From: Paludibacter sp.
GTDB taxonomy: Bacteria; Bacteroidota; Bacteroidia; Bacteroidales; Paludibacteraceae
Reading direction: 5' to 3'
DNA length: 32,943 nt
Assembly (NCBI GenBank): GCA_029973975.1
Contig: JARKQF010000007.1
Span: forward strand, 1 to 32,943
Shown here: one piece after another, positions 9,055 through 17,142 of the stretch
Layout: each line of letters begins with the position of its first letter
How positions within the stretch are numbered: the first letter of the stretch is position 1
Notes under the pieces: model-generated
What the model was told of the DNA's origin: nothing
Databases searched by the model: none
The model's input: only the letters and a program-made list of their open reading frames with translations
Made by a program: the position numbers and the translations under genes

Positions 9055-10342
9055 AATATTTAAATCGCTCTCTATACGCCCACAGCCCCAGCGCCGGATT
9101 GGAAATATAGAATATCTCTTCTCCATCCGGCATGATGTTAAATCCATCCTTCAATTTTTCAGGGTTGTATCTGGCCGTGACTTCTTCAATATCAGCATAA
9201 TTGAATCCCACACTTTCAATTTCAGCTCGGGTCAGGTTTTCTTTTCCTTTACCCGGACAATAAGTCACGCTAAAACGACCTTCCGAAGAACCATGGATCA
9301 AATGTGCGGCAGCACTCAGGTTATTACGCAATTCCTCATTTTCGTCACAGGCCTTTAATGTAGCAGGCGTTCCAAAATATCCGTATTTACGAATCAGACG
9401 GTCAATTTCCTTATCTTCTCCAAATTCAACCAAGGCAGGCGCCAACACTATCAATTCACCATCATCATCAATCGCCATGCGGGTACGGTAAATGGATTTA
9501 TTTCCCAACCAGGTACTTTTAAACTCAGTAGGATCAAGGTACACAACCACCTTTTTCAAAGGTCTGTCGAGCATTTCGAAATTCACCTCTAACGCCAGTT
9601 TTGCAGCTTTATCAAACACTTCGAAGTCATCACCGATAAAAAGTCCGCGACATTTCACTTTACCGTCAGTTTTATCCAGTCCCACTACCGTTTGCACATA
9701 CACAATCGGCAAATGATTGGCAAAATGATCAGAAGCATAATTAAAGATGCGGCGTACCGGAGTATCAGCATGTCCCATCATACGTTCCATACCATAAGCA
9801 GCACCAACAAAGTGACTTTTATTGATACCTTCAACTCCACCGGTTCCGACAAAAATGTTTTTATTGTAATTCGCCATGCCGACCACCTCGTGTGGTACTA
9901 CCTGACCAATAGACAAAATTAAATCAAAATTTCCATCCCGCAACAGTTTATTTACCTGTGCCGGCCAGGGGAAATCGACAGCGCCTTCCGAGACTTCTTT
10001 AACAAATTCGGAAGGTACCAGTCCTAACGTTACCACATCATTTCGCCAGTCATGTTCCCGAATCAGAGATGCTGGCAGAGTTCCGAACATGTGGGCAATC
10101 TGATGATCCGTCATCGGCGAGTGAGTTCCCAATGCCGGTAACACATCCGTCAACACATCACCATAATACTGCCAGGCATATTCAGTGAGTTCACCTGCAC
10201 GACTTGGAAGTCGCGTATAATCCGGTGGAATAGCAAGCACTTTGTGCTTCTTTCCCATTTTTTCCAGCGCTTCGTACAATCCTTTTTTCAGGTCTGCAGA
10301 AGTCAGTTCTATATTGGTAGAACCCCTTTCGTAATATAACAT
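9053..10342 (-). CDS. LarA-superfamily nickel-pincer racemase/epimerase homologue
   Basis: The 429-residue product fits the LarA (DUF2088) family, which uses the nickel-pincer NPN cofactor to invert the carbon bearing the hydroxyl of 2-hydroxy acids. Family landmarks are present: DYTR with Arg44, GTHSPMTDHQI with His74, then His151, Lys161 and His177. The His-x9-Lys-x15-His spacing equals that of His174, Lys184 and His200 in lactate racemase, where Lys carries NPN and His200 binds nickel, so the enzyme looks active. Lactate is an unlikely substrate in an operon of uxaB, uxaA, uxaE and an aldonate dehydrogenase. An aldonate 2-epimerase (for example mannonate/gluconate) is my inference. larB, larC and larE for cofactor synthesis are not in the window. 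Confidence 0.88.
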   Translation of the reverse strand: MLYYERGSTNIELTSADLKKGLYEALEKMGKKHKVLAIPPDYTRLPSRAGELTEYAWQYYGDVLTDVLPALGTHSPMTDHQIAHMFGTLPASLIREHDWRNDVVTLGLVPSEFVKEVSEGAVDFPWPAQVNKLLRDGNFDLILSIGQVVPHEVVGMANYNKNIFVGTGGVEGINKSHFVGAAYGMERMMGHADTPVRRIFNYASDHFANHLPIVYVQTVVGLDKTDGKVKCRGLFIGDDFEVFDKAAKLALEVNFEMLDRPLKKVVVYLDPTEFKSTWLGNKSIYRTRMAIDDDGELIVLAPALVEFGEDKEIDRLIRKYGYFGTPATLKACDENEELRNNLSAAAHLIHGSSEGRFSVTYCPGKGKENLTRAEIESVGFNYADIEEVTARYNPEKLKDGFNIMPDGEEIFYISNPALGLWAYRERFKY

Positions 10343-10348
10343 GATCTT

Positions 10349-10590
10349 CGATTTACTATTTTTTATTTACGATTTACTATTTTTAGCATTTTACAATCTT
10401 TTATTTACGATTTACTATTTAGTTTTTTCTTTAGTGTAATTATGGAACTATGTTATCAGGTAAATTTTCTGATAATTTGATAATTCTCAAACCAAAAACC
10501 TTTAAACGTTTTTTCAATTCTTCTTTCGTCATCTCCAGTTCAGATTAAAATATAAACAAACCACACAAAAATAGTAAATCGTAAATAAAA
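10349..10590. repeat. AT-rich element with 22-bp direct and inverted repeats in the kinase / larA-like gap
   Basis: The same 22-mer, containing ATTTACGATTTACTATTT, occurs at 10361-10382 and 10399-10420. Its exact reverse complement lies at 10569-10590, and a partial copy starts at 10349. In the operon transcript the inverted copies can pair into a 22-bp stem around a loop of about 150 bases. That loop holds a 30-codon remnant resembling a four-helix-bundle protein (10440-10532). The core is shared with the repeats at 9022-9054 and 13911-14005. The layout recalls intervening sequences of 23S rRNA, where terminal inverted repeats enclose such a gene. Confidence 0.85.
10440..10532 (-). pseudogene. 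Truncated four-helix-bundle (23S rRNA intervening-sequence type) protein remnant
   Basis: An ATG at 10532 after a CTGGAG stretch opens a 30-codon frame, MTKEELKKRLKVFGLRIIKL followed by SENLPDNIVP and TAA. I recognise this as resembling the first helix of the S23/IVP four-helix-bundle family, whose members begin MxxEELKxRTKxFALxxIKL and run to about 115-130 residues. The conserved GxQLxRSGTSxxANYRA segment is absent in all frames that follow, so the gene has lost its 3' three quarters. It sits inside a pair of exact 22-bp inverted repeats. Family assignment rests on pattern memory over 30 residues, so it is tentative. Confidence 0.6.
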
Positions 10591-10605
10591 AAATTGTAAA
10601 TAATA

Positions 10606-11682
10606 CTATCGTTTCACTCTTGCATTTCCTCCCCAGATACTCCACACCTGTTCTTCATCAGCAGGTTGTGCGTAATCGGTCAGGAAGGTTGTTGCCAGTG
10701 CACCGGTTGCCCAACCGAATTGTGCCCATTTTTCTGATTCCCAACCTTTCAGGATAGCATATAACATACCGCCTACAAAGCCGTCACCACCACCAATACG
10801 GTCGAGTACATTGATTTTTCTGGGTTGAATAACATGCCAGTTTTGACCATCTAACAATATAGCCCCCCATAAATGTTCATTGGTACTGATAACCTGACGC
10901 AGTGTAGTAGCATAAACAGAGGCATTGGGGAACGCAGCTTTCACCCGTCCGATCATACCTTTAAATCCTTCAATCTCAGCTTCAATACCCTTACCTCCTG
11001 CTTCAGGGCCCTCAATACCCAAACATAACTGGAAATCCTCTTCATTTCCAATTAAAATATCTGATACAGAAGCTATTTCAGTAAATATCTCACGTAATTC
11101 TTTATCTCTTCCTTTCCAGAAAGAAGCCCGGTAATTCAGATCGAAAGAAATACGGGTACCAGTTTTTTTAGCATAGCGAGCCAATTGCAGACAGAAATTA
11201 CTGGTTTCGGGAGATAAGGCGCCAATCAATCCCGAAAGATGAAGAATTTGAACCCCTTCTTTTTCAAAAATACGTTCCAAATCAAAATCTTTGACGTTGA
11301 GTGTACGTCCCACCTCACCGGCACGATCATTCAACACACGGGGGCCGCGTGTTCCGAATCCACTGTCGGCAATATTGAACTGATGGCGATATCCCCACGG
11401 ATCACCCTGAGCAACTTCCGGGCCTTCATAATCCATATTACGACTACGCAAATCAGCCTTAATCAATTGAGCAATCGGACTATCTTTCACAAAGGTAGTC
11501 AGTACTTTAACTGGCAATCCAAGGAAAGATGCAATACTAGCCACATTGGTTTCAGCACTTGTTGCCTGCATTTCGAACAGCTTACTGCTGTGTACCGGTT
11601 GTCCGTTCAACGGAGTAATACGAATACCCATACTGGTTGCAACCATCAGGGAGTATTTAGAATTTTCTTTCAGTGTTATCAT
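10606..11682 (-). CDS. kdgK: PfkB-family sugar kinase, probable 2-dehydro-3-deoxygluconate kinase
   Basis: The 358-residue cytosolic protein has ribokinase/PfkB features: the sugar-binding N-terminal region, FDLNYRASFW (180-189), a motif typical of KDG kinases, and the C-terminal ATP/anion-hole motif DRIGGGDGFVGG (294-305) with Asp300 as the catalytic base. The second residue of that motif is Arg and the usual GAGD is GGGD, a variant that departs from the standard PfkB signature. KDG kinase phosphorylates 2-keto-3-deoxygluconate to KDPG before aldolase cleavage. Position in the operon after uxaA supports this role. A gluconate or other aldonate substrate cannot be excluded. It is longer than the approximately 310 residues of E. 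coli KdgK. Confidence 0.78.
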   Translation of the reverse strand: MITLKENSKYSLMVATSMGIRITPLNGQPVHSSKLFEMQATSAETNVASIASFLGLPVKVLTTFVKDSPIAQLIKADLRSRNMDYEGPEVAQGDPWGYRHQFNIADSGFGTRGPRVLNDRAGEVGRTLNVKDFDLERIFEKEGVQILHLSGLIGALSPETSNFCLQLARYAKKTGTRISFDLNYRASFWKGRDKELREIFTEIASVSDILIGNEEDFQLCLGIEGPEAGGKGIEAEIEGFKGMIGRVKAAFPNASVYATTLRQVISTNEHLWGAILLDGQNWHVIQPRKINVLDRIGGGDGFVGGMLYAILKGWESEKWAQFGWATGALATTFLTDYAQPADEEQVWSIWGGNARVKR

Positions 11683-11794
11683 AATTATTAGTGTTTGAAT
11701 TTTCCGGAAACCGGAGATGTTGTTGTTTTAGAACTTTCAGAAGTTATTGTATGATTGAATAACAAATGTTCACTATCACCTTAAATTTAAAATC

Positions 11795-12607
11795 TTAAAT
11801 CGCAAAAGCATCAAATCCGCCATCCACGACAGTCAGTGTACCAGTTACAAATTTCGATGCATCACTCGCCAACCAGTGCAAAGTTCCGAATAATTCCTCA
11901 GGCTGACCGAAACGGCCAAAAGGCGTATGATCAATAATTTTCTCACCACGAGCAGTTAATGAACCATCAGGATTAGTCATCAGTGTACGGTTTTGCTCTG
12001 TCAGGAAGAAACCCGGAGCCATGGCATTCACACGCAATCCTTCACCGAATTTAGTCGCAAGTTCAGTTGCCATGTATTTGGTGAAATTGGTAACCGCTGC
12101 TTTAGAGGCACTATAACCCACAACACGGGTAAGCGGACGAATAGCAGATTCTGAAGAGATATTGATTATGCTACCCTTTTTCTGTTTCACCATTACCTTA
12201 GCGAAAACCATAGTAGGTAGAACAGTGCCAAACAGGTTCAAATCAACTACTTTACGGAAAGCTTCAACTTCCAGATCAAAGATGGTTTTATCCGGCGGAA
12301 TGGTTGCACCGGCCATATTTCCCCCGGCAGCATTAACCAGCACATCAATGCGACCATATTTCGCCACAATCTGATTTGCTACTTCTTCCAGTTCCTCTTT
12401 TACAAGTACATCAGCACAATAGCTGGCAACATCATAACCTTTTACCCTCAATTCTTCTTCGAGATTTTTAGCTGCATCACGACATCTGTCGAGAATAACA
12501 ACTTTTGCACCTTGTGAACACATGTATTCCGACATGCCACGTCCCAATATACCACCACCTCCGGTAATTACGGTTACTAATCCTTTTACATTAAACAAGT
12601 TTTCCAT
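11795..12607 (-). CDS. SDR-family D-mannonate oxidoreductase (fructuronate reductase)
   Basis: This 270-residue classical SDR has the cofactor loop TGGGGILGRG (15-24), NAAGG (92-96) and the catalytic triad Ser152, Tyr165 and Lys169 in YSASK. It ends with GTLTVVDGGFDAF. Bacillus-type hexuronate clusters use an SDR (YjmF/UxuB) to interconvert D-fructuronate and D-mannonate, and the location directly after the tagaturonate/fructuronate epimerase gene (18 bases) makes that the best fit. The alternative is a gluconate 5-dehydrogenase or KduD-like dehydrogenase, which share this fold. The kinase gene follows after 112 bases. No mannonate dehydratase (UxuA) is in the window. Confidence 0.75.
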   Translation of the reverse strand: MENLFNVKGLVTVITGGGGILGRGMSEYMCSQGAKVVILDRCRDAAKNLEEELRVKGYDVASYCADVLVKEELEEVANQIVAKYGRIDVLVNAAGGNMAGATIPPDKTIFDLEVEAFRKVVDLNLFGTVLPTMVFAKVMVKQKKGSIINISSESAIRPLTRVVGYSASKAAVTNFTKYMATELATKFGEGLRVNAMAPGFFLTEQNRTLMTNPDGSLTARGEKIIDHTPFGRFGQPEELFGTLHWLASDASKFVTGTLTVVDGGFDAFAI

Positions 12608-12625
12608 GATGAATATTTTTATGAT

Positions 12626-13873
12626 TTATAAATTGAATAAACGTTTCAGATGACGGTCGTAAATATTTTCCTCAACACATCCACCGATTACCTCTGCATA
12701 TTTTTTCAACAGATTTGTGTATGTTTCGTCCATTTCTGCTGCCACTTTATATGCAACATGTATCAATTGACGGAAATTAGCATTATAATCCGGGTGACCG
12801 GGAATATGACGCAAAGTATTTACATATTTATCACTGTTCCAGGAATTTACTTCCTCTACAGATGGTAAAGCCGAACCATCGATTTCAATTACATCTGCAT
12901 AAGGAGCACATAACTCATCCTTGCGGTTGTACGAATTAGCATATATTTGTTTTGCAAGTACGAGTCCTTCGTCGCCTGCCTTTGCCAGTCCGATTACTTC
13001 TTCCAGCCAGGTTGTCCCCGCTGTTTTCAGGTGCAAACCTTTATCATATTTTTTGATGATATCAGCCATAATCGGGTAAATCGAGAACTTATCACTTCCC
13101 GAATGAACACTCAATTTAAGTTCTTTAGGCAGACCAAACTCTTTCACCGCATAATCAATAACCAATACATCTTCTTCAAACTCACGGGCAAATTGTTGTA
13201 AATCACCTTTATAATCTACACCTTTATTGAACCTTCCTGTAAATTTCGGAGCAATAGTCTGTGCCGGAACTCCTTTATCAGCAAGCATCTTCAGGATAAA
13301 AAGCATGTCAACCGGAGTTTGCGGACTTTCAACTTCATCCATCGATACTTCGGTAACAAAATTACCTTTACCTTTCTTTTCAACTAAATACTGATAAATA
13401 TCAGCAGCCTGTTGTGTAGCAGCTAAAAATTTTGCAGCAATTTCTCTTAACAATATTTCAGTAACCTGCAAAGGTTCTTTCATTCCGGGTATCTGCAAAG
13501 CACCTATGTATTTGGCACAGGAAGTAACAAAACTGTTTACATCAGCTTCACTGCTCGGTTTACCGATAAAAGCCGCCACATCAAGGGTGAAAAAGTCAGC
13601 TGTATCTACAAAAGGAGCTACGGTTGACAAATTAATGTGATCTGCATCAACAAAGTATTTACCCTTATATCCAAGCTTAGCCACAGCAGCATCAGCTTCT
13701 TTCCTCACATCTGAAGGATGAGAATGCACGTAAATATGTTCACGGTTAGATTTGTTCCATACCGGACTGATCTCCAGGCCTGATTCATTGGCCTTCATAA
13801 TGGCGCGCAATTGTGCAACACCCTGGTGGGCGAAACGGTCGCCGATACCGATACTGAATTTTCCTAATTCCAT
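12626..13873 (-). CDS. uxaE: Tagaturonate/fructuronate epimerase, UxaE family
   Basis: The 415-residue protein begins MELGKFSIGIGDRFAHQG and contains several conserved polar motifs, including KYFVDADHINLSTVAPF, APKFTGRFNKGVDYKG, LKLSVHSGSDKFSIYP and TAGTTWLEE. These mark the UxaE family, first characterised in Thermotoga as a C4 epimerase that converts D-tagaturonate to D-fructuronate. The His, Asp and Lys residues in those motifs look intact. It lies between uxaA and the SDR mannonate dehydrogenase, so it would divert galacturonate-derived tagaturonate into the fructuronate-mannonate branch. A repeat-bearing gap of 134 bases separates it from uxaA. The function rests on family recognition and context, not on a structure visible here. 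Confidence 0.8.
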   Translation of the reverse strand: MELGKFSIGIGDRFAHQGVAQLRAIMKANESGLEISPVWNKSNREHIYVHSHPSDVRKEADAAVAKLGYKGKYFVDADHINLSTVAPFVDTADFFTLDVAAFIGKPSSEADVNSFVTSCAKYIGALQIPGMKEPLQVTEILLREIAAKFLAATQQAADIYQYLVEKKGKGNFVTEVSMDEVESPQTPVDMLFILKMLADKGVPAQTIAPKFTGRFNKGVDYKGDLQQFAREFEEDVLVIDYAVKEFGLPKELKLSVHSGSDKFSIYPIMADIIKKYDKGLHLKTAGTTWLEEVIGLAKAGDEGLVLAKQIYANSYNRKDELCAPYADVIEIDGSALPSVEEVNSWNSDKYVNTLRHIPGHPDYNANFRQLIHVAYKVAAEMDETYTNLLKKYAEVIGGCVEENIYDRHLKRLFNL

Positions 13874-13910
13874 AATTATAATTTTATGTATTACTTTTTT
13901 ATTAATTTGT

Positions 13911-14005
13911 AATTTACAATTTATTCATTTACGATTTACTATTTATTTTCGGAAGCTGTTGGTTATTTTATGAAATCGTAAATTGTAAATAAAAGAATCG
14001 TAAAT
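13911..14005. repeat. AT-rich inverted-repeat element in the uxaA / uxaE gap
   Basis: ATTTACAATTTA (13912-13923) pairs with TAAATTGTAAAT (13979-13990), and inside it CGATTT (13932-13937) pairs with AAATCG (13973-13978), leaving a bulge. ATTTACGATTTACTATTT (13927-13944) is the same core found at 10361-10420 and 10569-10590. A further inverted copy, AATCGTAAAT, lies at 13996-14005. The 35-base centre has no recognisable gene. It looks like an empty or decayed relative of the larger element at 10349-10590. Confidence 0.8.
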
Positions 14006-14007
14006 CA

Positions 14008-15492
14008 TCAAAGTGTTACCCCAGTTTTAAAAATCGCTATTTCCCGGTAATTTTTCTTTTCGTTATTGACATAAGTTCCGTTTATCACGTCTGTTATGTA
14101 CGCGATAAATCGCTTGTTTACCTGTTCAATCGATTCATCCTCTACGATCGTACCTGCATTAAAATCAATCCAACCCGGTTTTTTTTCGTATAATGCCGTA
14201 TTGGTTGAAATTTTCATGGTAGGTACAAAAGTCCCGAATGGTGTCCCCCTGCCTGTTGTAAACAGCACCAAATGACAACCACTTGCTGCCAGCGCTGTCG
14301 CTGCAACCAGATCATTTCCGGGCGAACTGAGCAAATTCAGACCTTTGATTTTAAGTCGTTCGCCATACATCAACACATCCATCACCGGCGATTTACCACA
14401 TTTCTGGGTACAGCCCAGTGATTTTTCTTCTAAAGTCGAAATTCCTCCGGCTTTGTTTCCCGGTGAAGGATTCTCATATACAGGCTGGTTGTTTCTGATG
14501 AAATATTCTTTAAAATCATTGATCAGGAAGACTGTTTTTTCGAACATCTCCCTATTGACACAACGGTTCATCAAAATAGTTTCGGCACCAAACATTTCAG
14601 GTACTTCCGTTAAAACAGTTGTACCGCCCTGAGCTACCAGAAAGTCGGAGAACACTCCCAGTAAAGGGTTTGCCGTGATACCTGACAGACCATCGGAACC
14701 GCCGCATTTCAATCCTACTTTCAATTCCGAGAACGGAACATCTACTCTTTCATCTTTTGAGGCAACTGCATATATTTCACGAAGCAACTCCATACCGGTT
14801 TCCACTTCATCTTCCACTTTTTGGGTTTCCATGAATTTTACGCGAGTGTCATCAAAATCACCCAGCAGTTCCTTAAAAGCAGACACTTGGTTGTTTTCAC
14901 ATCCGAGTCCTACTACCAGCACACCTCCCGCATTAGGATGTTTCACCATGTTGCGAAGCACTTTCCGGGTATTTTCGTGGTCGTCACCCAATTGCGAGCA
15001 ACCATAATTATGCGGATAAGCAATCACAGCATCAACACCTCTCAACTGCGTTTCTTCTCTGAGTTGTTGCGCCAGTTCCTGAATCGTACCATTCACACAT
15101 CCGACAGTAGGAATAATCCAAATCTCATTACGAATTCCCACTTCACCATTACGTCTCCTGTATCCTTTGAAGGTATAATTCAAGTTTTGGATTTCAGGCA
15201 CTTCATTTACAGGATTATATGAATATTCAAGAACACCTTCAAGATTCGTTTTTACGGTCTTCTCGTTCACCCAGTCACCAACACTCACAGGTACAACTGC
15301 GTGCCCTATCGGATAACCATACTTGATAACATCCTCATTCACGGCAATATTCCGGATCGCAAATTTATGTCCCCGCGGAATATCCGCATTAAGCACTATA
15401 TCATTATCATCCAGGACAATGGACAGGCCAGACGGAAGATCCTCCAAGGCAACAGCCACATTATCAGCAATATTTATCTTTAAAAAATTCAT
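14008..15492 (-). CDS. uxaA: Altronate dehydratase
   Basis: The 494-residue product matches E. coli UxaA in length and layout. It has an N-terminal SAF domain (about 10-85, with GHKFAIRNIAVNEDVIKYG) and a catalytic UxaA domain with YPHNYGCSQLGDDHENT, GLGCENNQ, LKCGGSDGLSGITANP and EKSLGCTQKCGKSPV. The conserved cysteines and histidines of the iron-dependent dehydratase are all visible. It converts D-altronate to 2-keto-3-deoxygluconate, the product of the UxaB reaction being its substrate. It follows uxaB by 24 bases and precedes uxaE after a repeat-bearing gap. The galactarate/altronate dehydratase superfamily shares this fold, but the neighbours make altronate the natural assignment. Confidence 0.93.
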   Translation of the reverse strand: MNFLKINIADNVAVALEDLPSGLSIVLDDNDIVLNADIPRGHKFAIRNIAVNEDVIKYGYPIGHAVVPVSVGDWVNEKTVKTNLEGVLEYSYNPVNEVPEIQNLNYTFKGYRRRNGEVGIRNEIWIIPTVGCVNGTIQELAQQLREETQLRGVDAVIAYPHNYGCSQLGDDHENTRKVLRNMVKHPNAGGVLVVGLGCENNQVSAFKELLGDFDDTRVKFMETQKVEDEVETGMELLREIYAVASKDERVDVPFSELKVGLKCGGSDGLSGITANPLLGVFSDFLVAQGGTTVLTEVPEMFGAETILMNRCVNREMFEKTVFLINDFKEYFIRNNQPVYENPSPGNKAGGISTLEEKSLGCTQKCGKSPVMDVLMYGERLKIKGLNLLSSPGNDLVAATALAASGCHLVLFTTGRGTPFGTFVPTMKISTNTALYEKKPGWIDFNAGTIVEDESIEQVNKRFIAYITDVINGTYVNNEKKNYREIAIFKTGVTL

Positions 15493-15516
15493 TTTACTTA
15501 TTTGATTTTTTAACCA

Positions 15517-17010
15517 TTAATCAAAATGCGGCAATTCAAAGTCCATTTTCACTGACAAGTTAAAACGCTTAGAAACAATTGTTCTAACCGTTTCCTTCAT
15601 GCCGAACTCATCGATTAACTTCAAATAAAATGAAAGTTTGTCTGTCAAGCCCGGAATCTCATTCAGGTTTTCACCCCAGATAAATTCAGCAGCCAAGACG
15701 CACTGGGCAATCATATCGAAGTTATTGGTTGTCCAGAGAATTTTCAACAGATCCACAATTGCTTTATCATCGTTGGGAATTATATCCGTATTTCCCCGTT
15801 TCCCTCCTTTATAATAAGTTATGATAGCTGCTAATCCCAACACCAAACCTACCGGAAGTTCGCCTTTTCTTTCCAGATATATCTTTAATCCCGGCAAATC
15901 CCGGGTTTTAAATTTTGGGAAGGAATTCAGCATGATACTGGTCAGAAAATGATGCACAAAAGGATTATTAAAACGTTCAACCACGTCATTCGCAAATTTT
16001 TTCAATTCTTTCTGAGGCAAGTCGAGTGTGGCAATCAGCTCCTTGTACATCACCATATAGACATACTTTGAAATCACATCATCACGCAAACATTCTTTAA
16101 CAATGTTCAGTCCCGCCAAATAACCTACCGGAGCCAACACGGTATGCGGACCATTCAGCAGTGTAACTTTCCTTTCGTGATAAGGTTTTTCATCCGGTAC
16201 AAATAACACATTCAAACCGGCTTTATCAGCAGGAAATTCTTTGGCCACATTTTTGGGCGCTTCAATTACCAGCAAATGGAAAATTTCAGCCTTTACAACC
16301 AATTTATCTTCAAACTGAATGCGTTCCTGAATTTCATTAATCGTTTCACGCGGATATCCCGGCACAATACGATCTACCAAAGTCGAATACACTCCGCAGG
16401 CTGTATCAAACCAATTTTTAAATGCAGCCCCAAGCTCCCACAACTCAATATATTGATGAATACACTTCTTTAACTCCGTTCCGTTGTGGAAAATCAATTC
16501 ACATGGAAAAATAATAAATCCTTTGTCAGAAGCTCCGTTGAATGTTTTGAAGCGATGATAAAGCAACTGTGTCAGTTTACCCGGATAAGAAGAAGCGGGG
16601 GCATCATCCAGTTTACATGCCGGATCAAAAGCGATACCCGCCTCAGTTGTATTTGACACAATAAAACGCATTTCAGGATTCTCGGCAAGTTTCAGATAAT
16701 CTGCGAACTGCTCATACGGGTTCAAGGAGCGACTAATCACATCAATCAGTTCAACACTATCAACGATATTGCCGTGGTCAATTCCCTGCAAATTCACATG
16801 ATACAAACCATCCTGTTCATTCAACACATTAATCATTCCCTGTGGAAGGGGCTGAACCACTACCACACTGGAGTTAAAATCCACATTCTTGTTCATGCGG
16901 TATACCATCCAGTCGATAAAAGCACGTAAAAAGTTTCCTTCTCCAAACTGAATAATTCGCTCGGGGTACACCTGAGCTTGCTGAGCCGTTTTTCTGTTTA
17001 ATCTTTCCAT
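15517..17010 (-). CDS. uxaB: Tagaturonate reductase (altronate dehydrogenase)
   Basis: The 497-residue protein is a polyol/mannitol-dehydrogenase-type long-chain dehydrogenase. It shows the N-terminal cofactor segment QFGEGNFLRAFIDWM (21-35), VVVVQPLPQG, VSNTTEAGIAFD and the family active-site region ERKVTLLNGPHTVLAP with its conserved lysine, Asn and His. UxaB reduces D-tagaturonate to D-altronate with NADH in galacturonate catabolism. Its close relative UxuB (fructuronate reductase) shares the fold, but adjacency to uxaA and features such as the ELIFHNGTELKK segment favour UxaB. It lies 132 bases downstream of the LacI-type gene, and I see no TAnnTTTG box in that gap, so it may be read from the lacI promoter. 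UxaC is not in the window. Confidence 0.9.
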   Translation of the reverse strand: MERLNRKTAQQAQVYPERIIQFGEGNFLRAFIDWMVYRMNKNVDFNSSVVVVQPLPQGMINVLNEQDGLYHVNLQGIDHGNIVDSVELIDVISRSLNPYEQFADYLKLAENPEMRFIVSNTTEAGIAFDPACKLDDAPASSYPGKLTQLLYHRFKTFNGASDKGFIIFPCELIFHNGTELKKCIHQYIELWELGAAFKNWFDTACGVYSTLVDRIVPGYPRETINEIQERIQFEDKLVVKAEIFHLLVIEAPKNVAKEFPADKAGLNVLFVPDEKPYHERKVTLLNGPHTVLAPVGYLAGLNIVKECLRDDVISKYVYMVMYKELIATLDLPQKELKKFANDVVERFNNPFVHHFLTSIMLNSFPKFKTRDLPGLKIYLERKGELPVGLVLGLAAIITYYKGGKRGNTDIIPNDDKAIVDLLKILWTTNNFDMIAQCVLAAEFIWGENLNEIPGLTDKLSFYLKLIDEFGMKETVRTIVSKRFNLSVKMDFELPHFD

Positions 17011-17142
17011 TAAAAATTTAAATAATAACTAATACCTATATTGTTAAAAAAATCTTCCTTAAAATTACACCCTTCGTATGCCTTGTTTATCAGAAGTATA
17101 TGCGATATTTCCCTACGGATATCTCATTTTGGATACATGCAA

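Noticed and set aside
17011-17142. A separate uxaB promoter in the lacI-uxaB gap
   Set aside because: No TAnnTTTG box is present on the minus strand there; TACTTCTG is one mismatch away but has no well placed -33 element.
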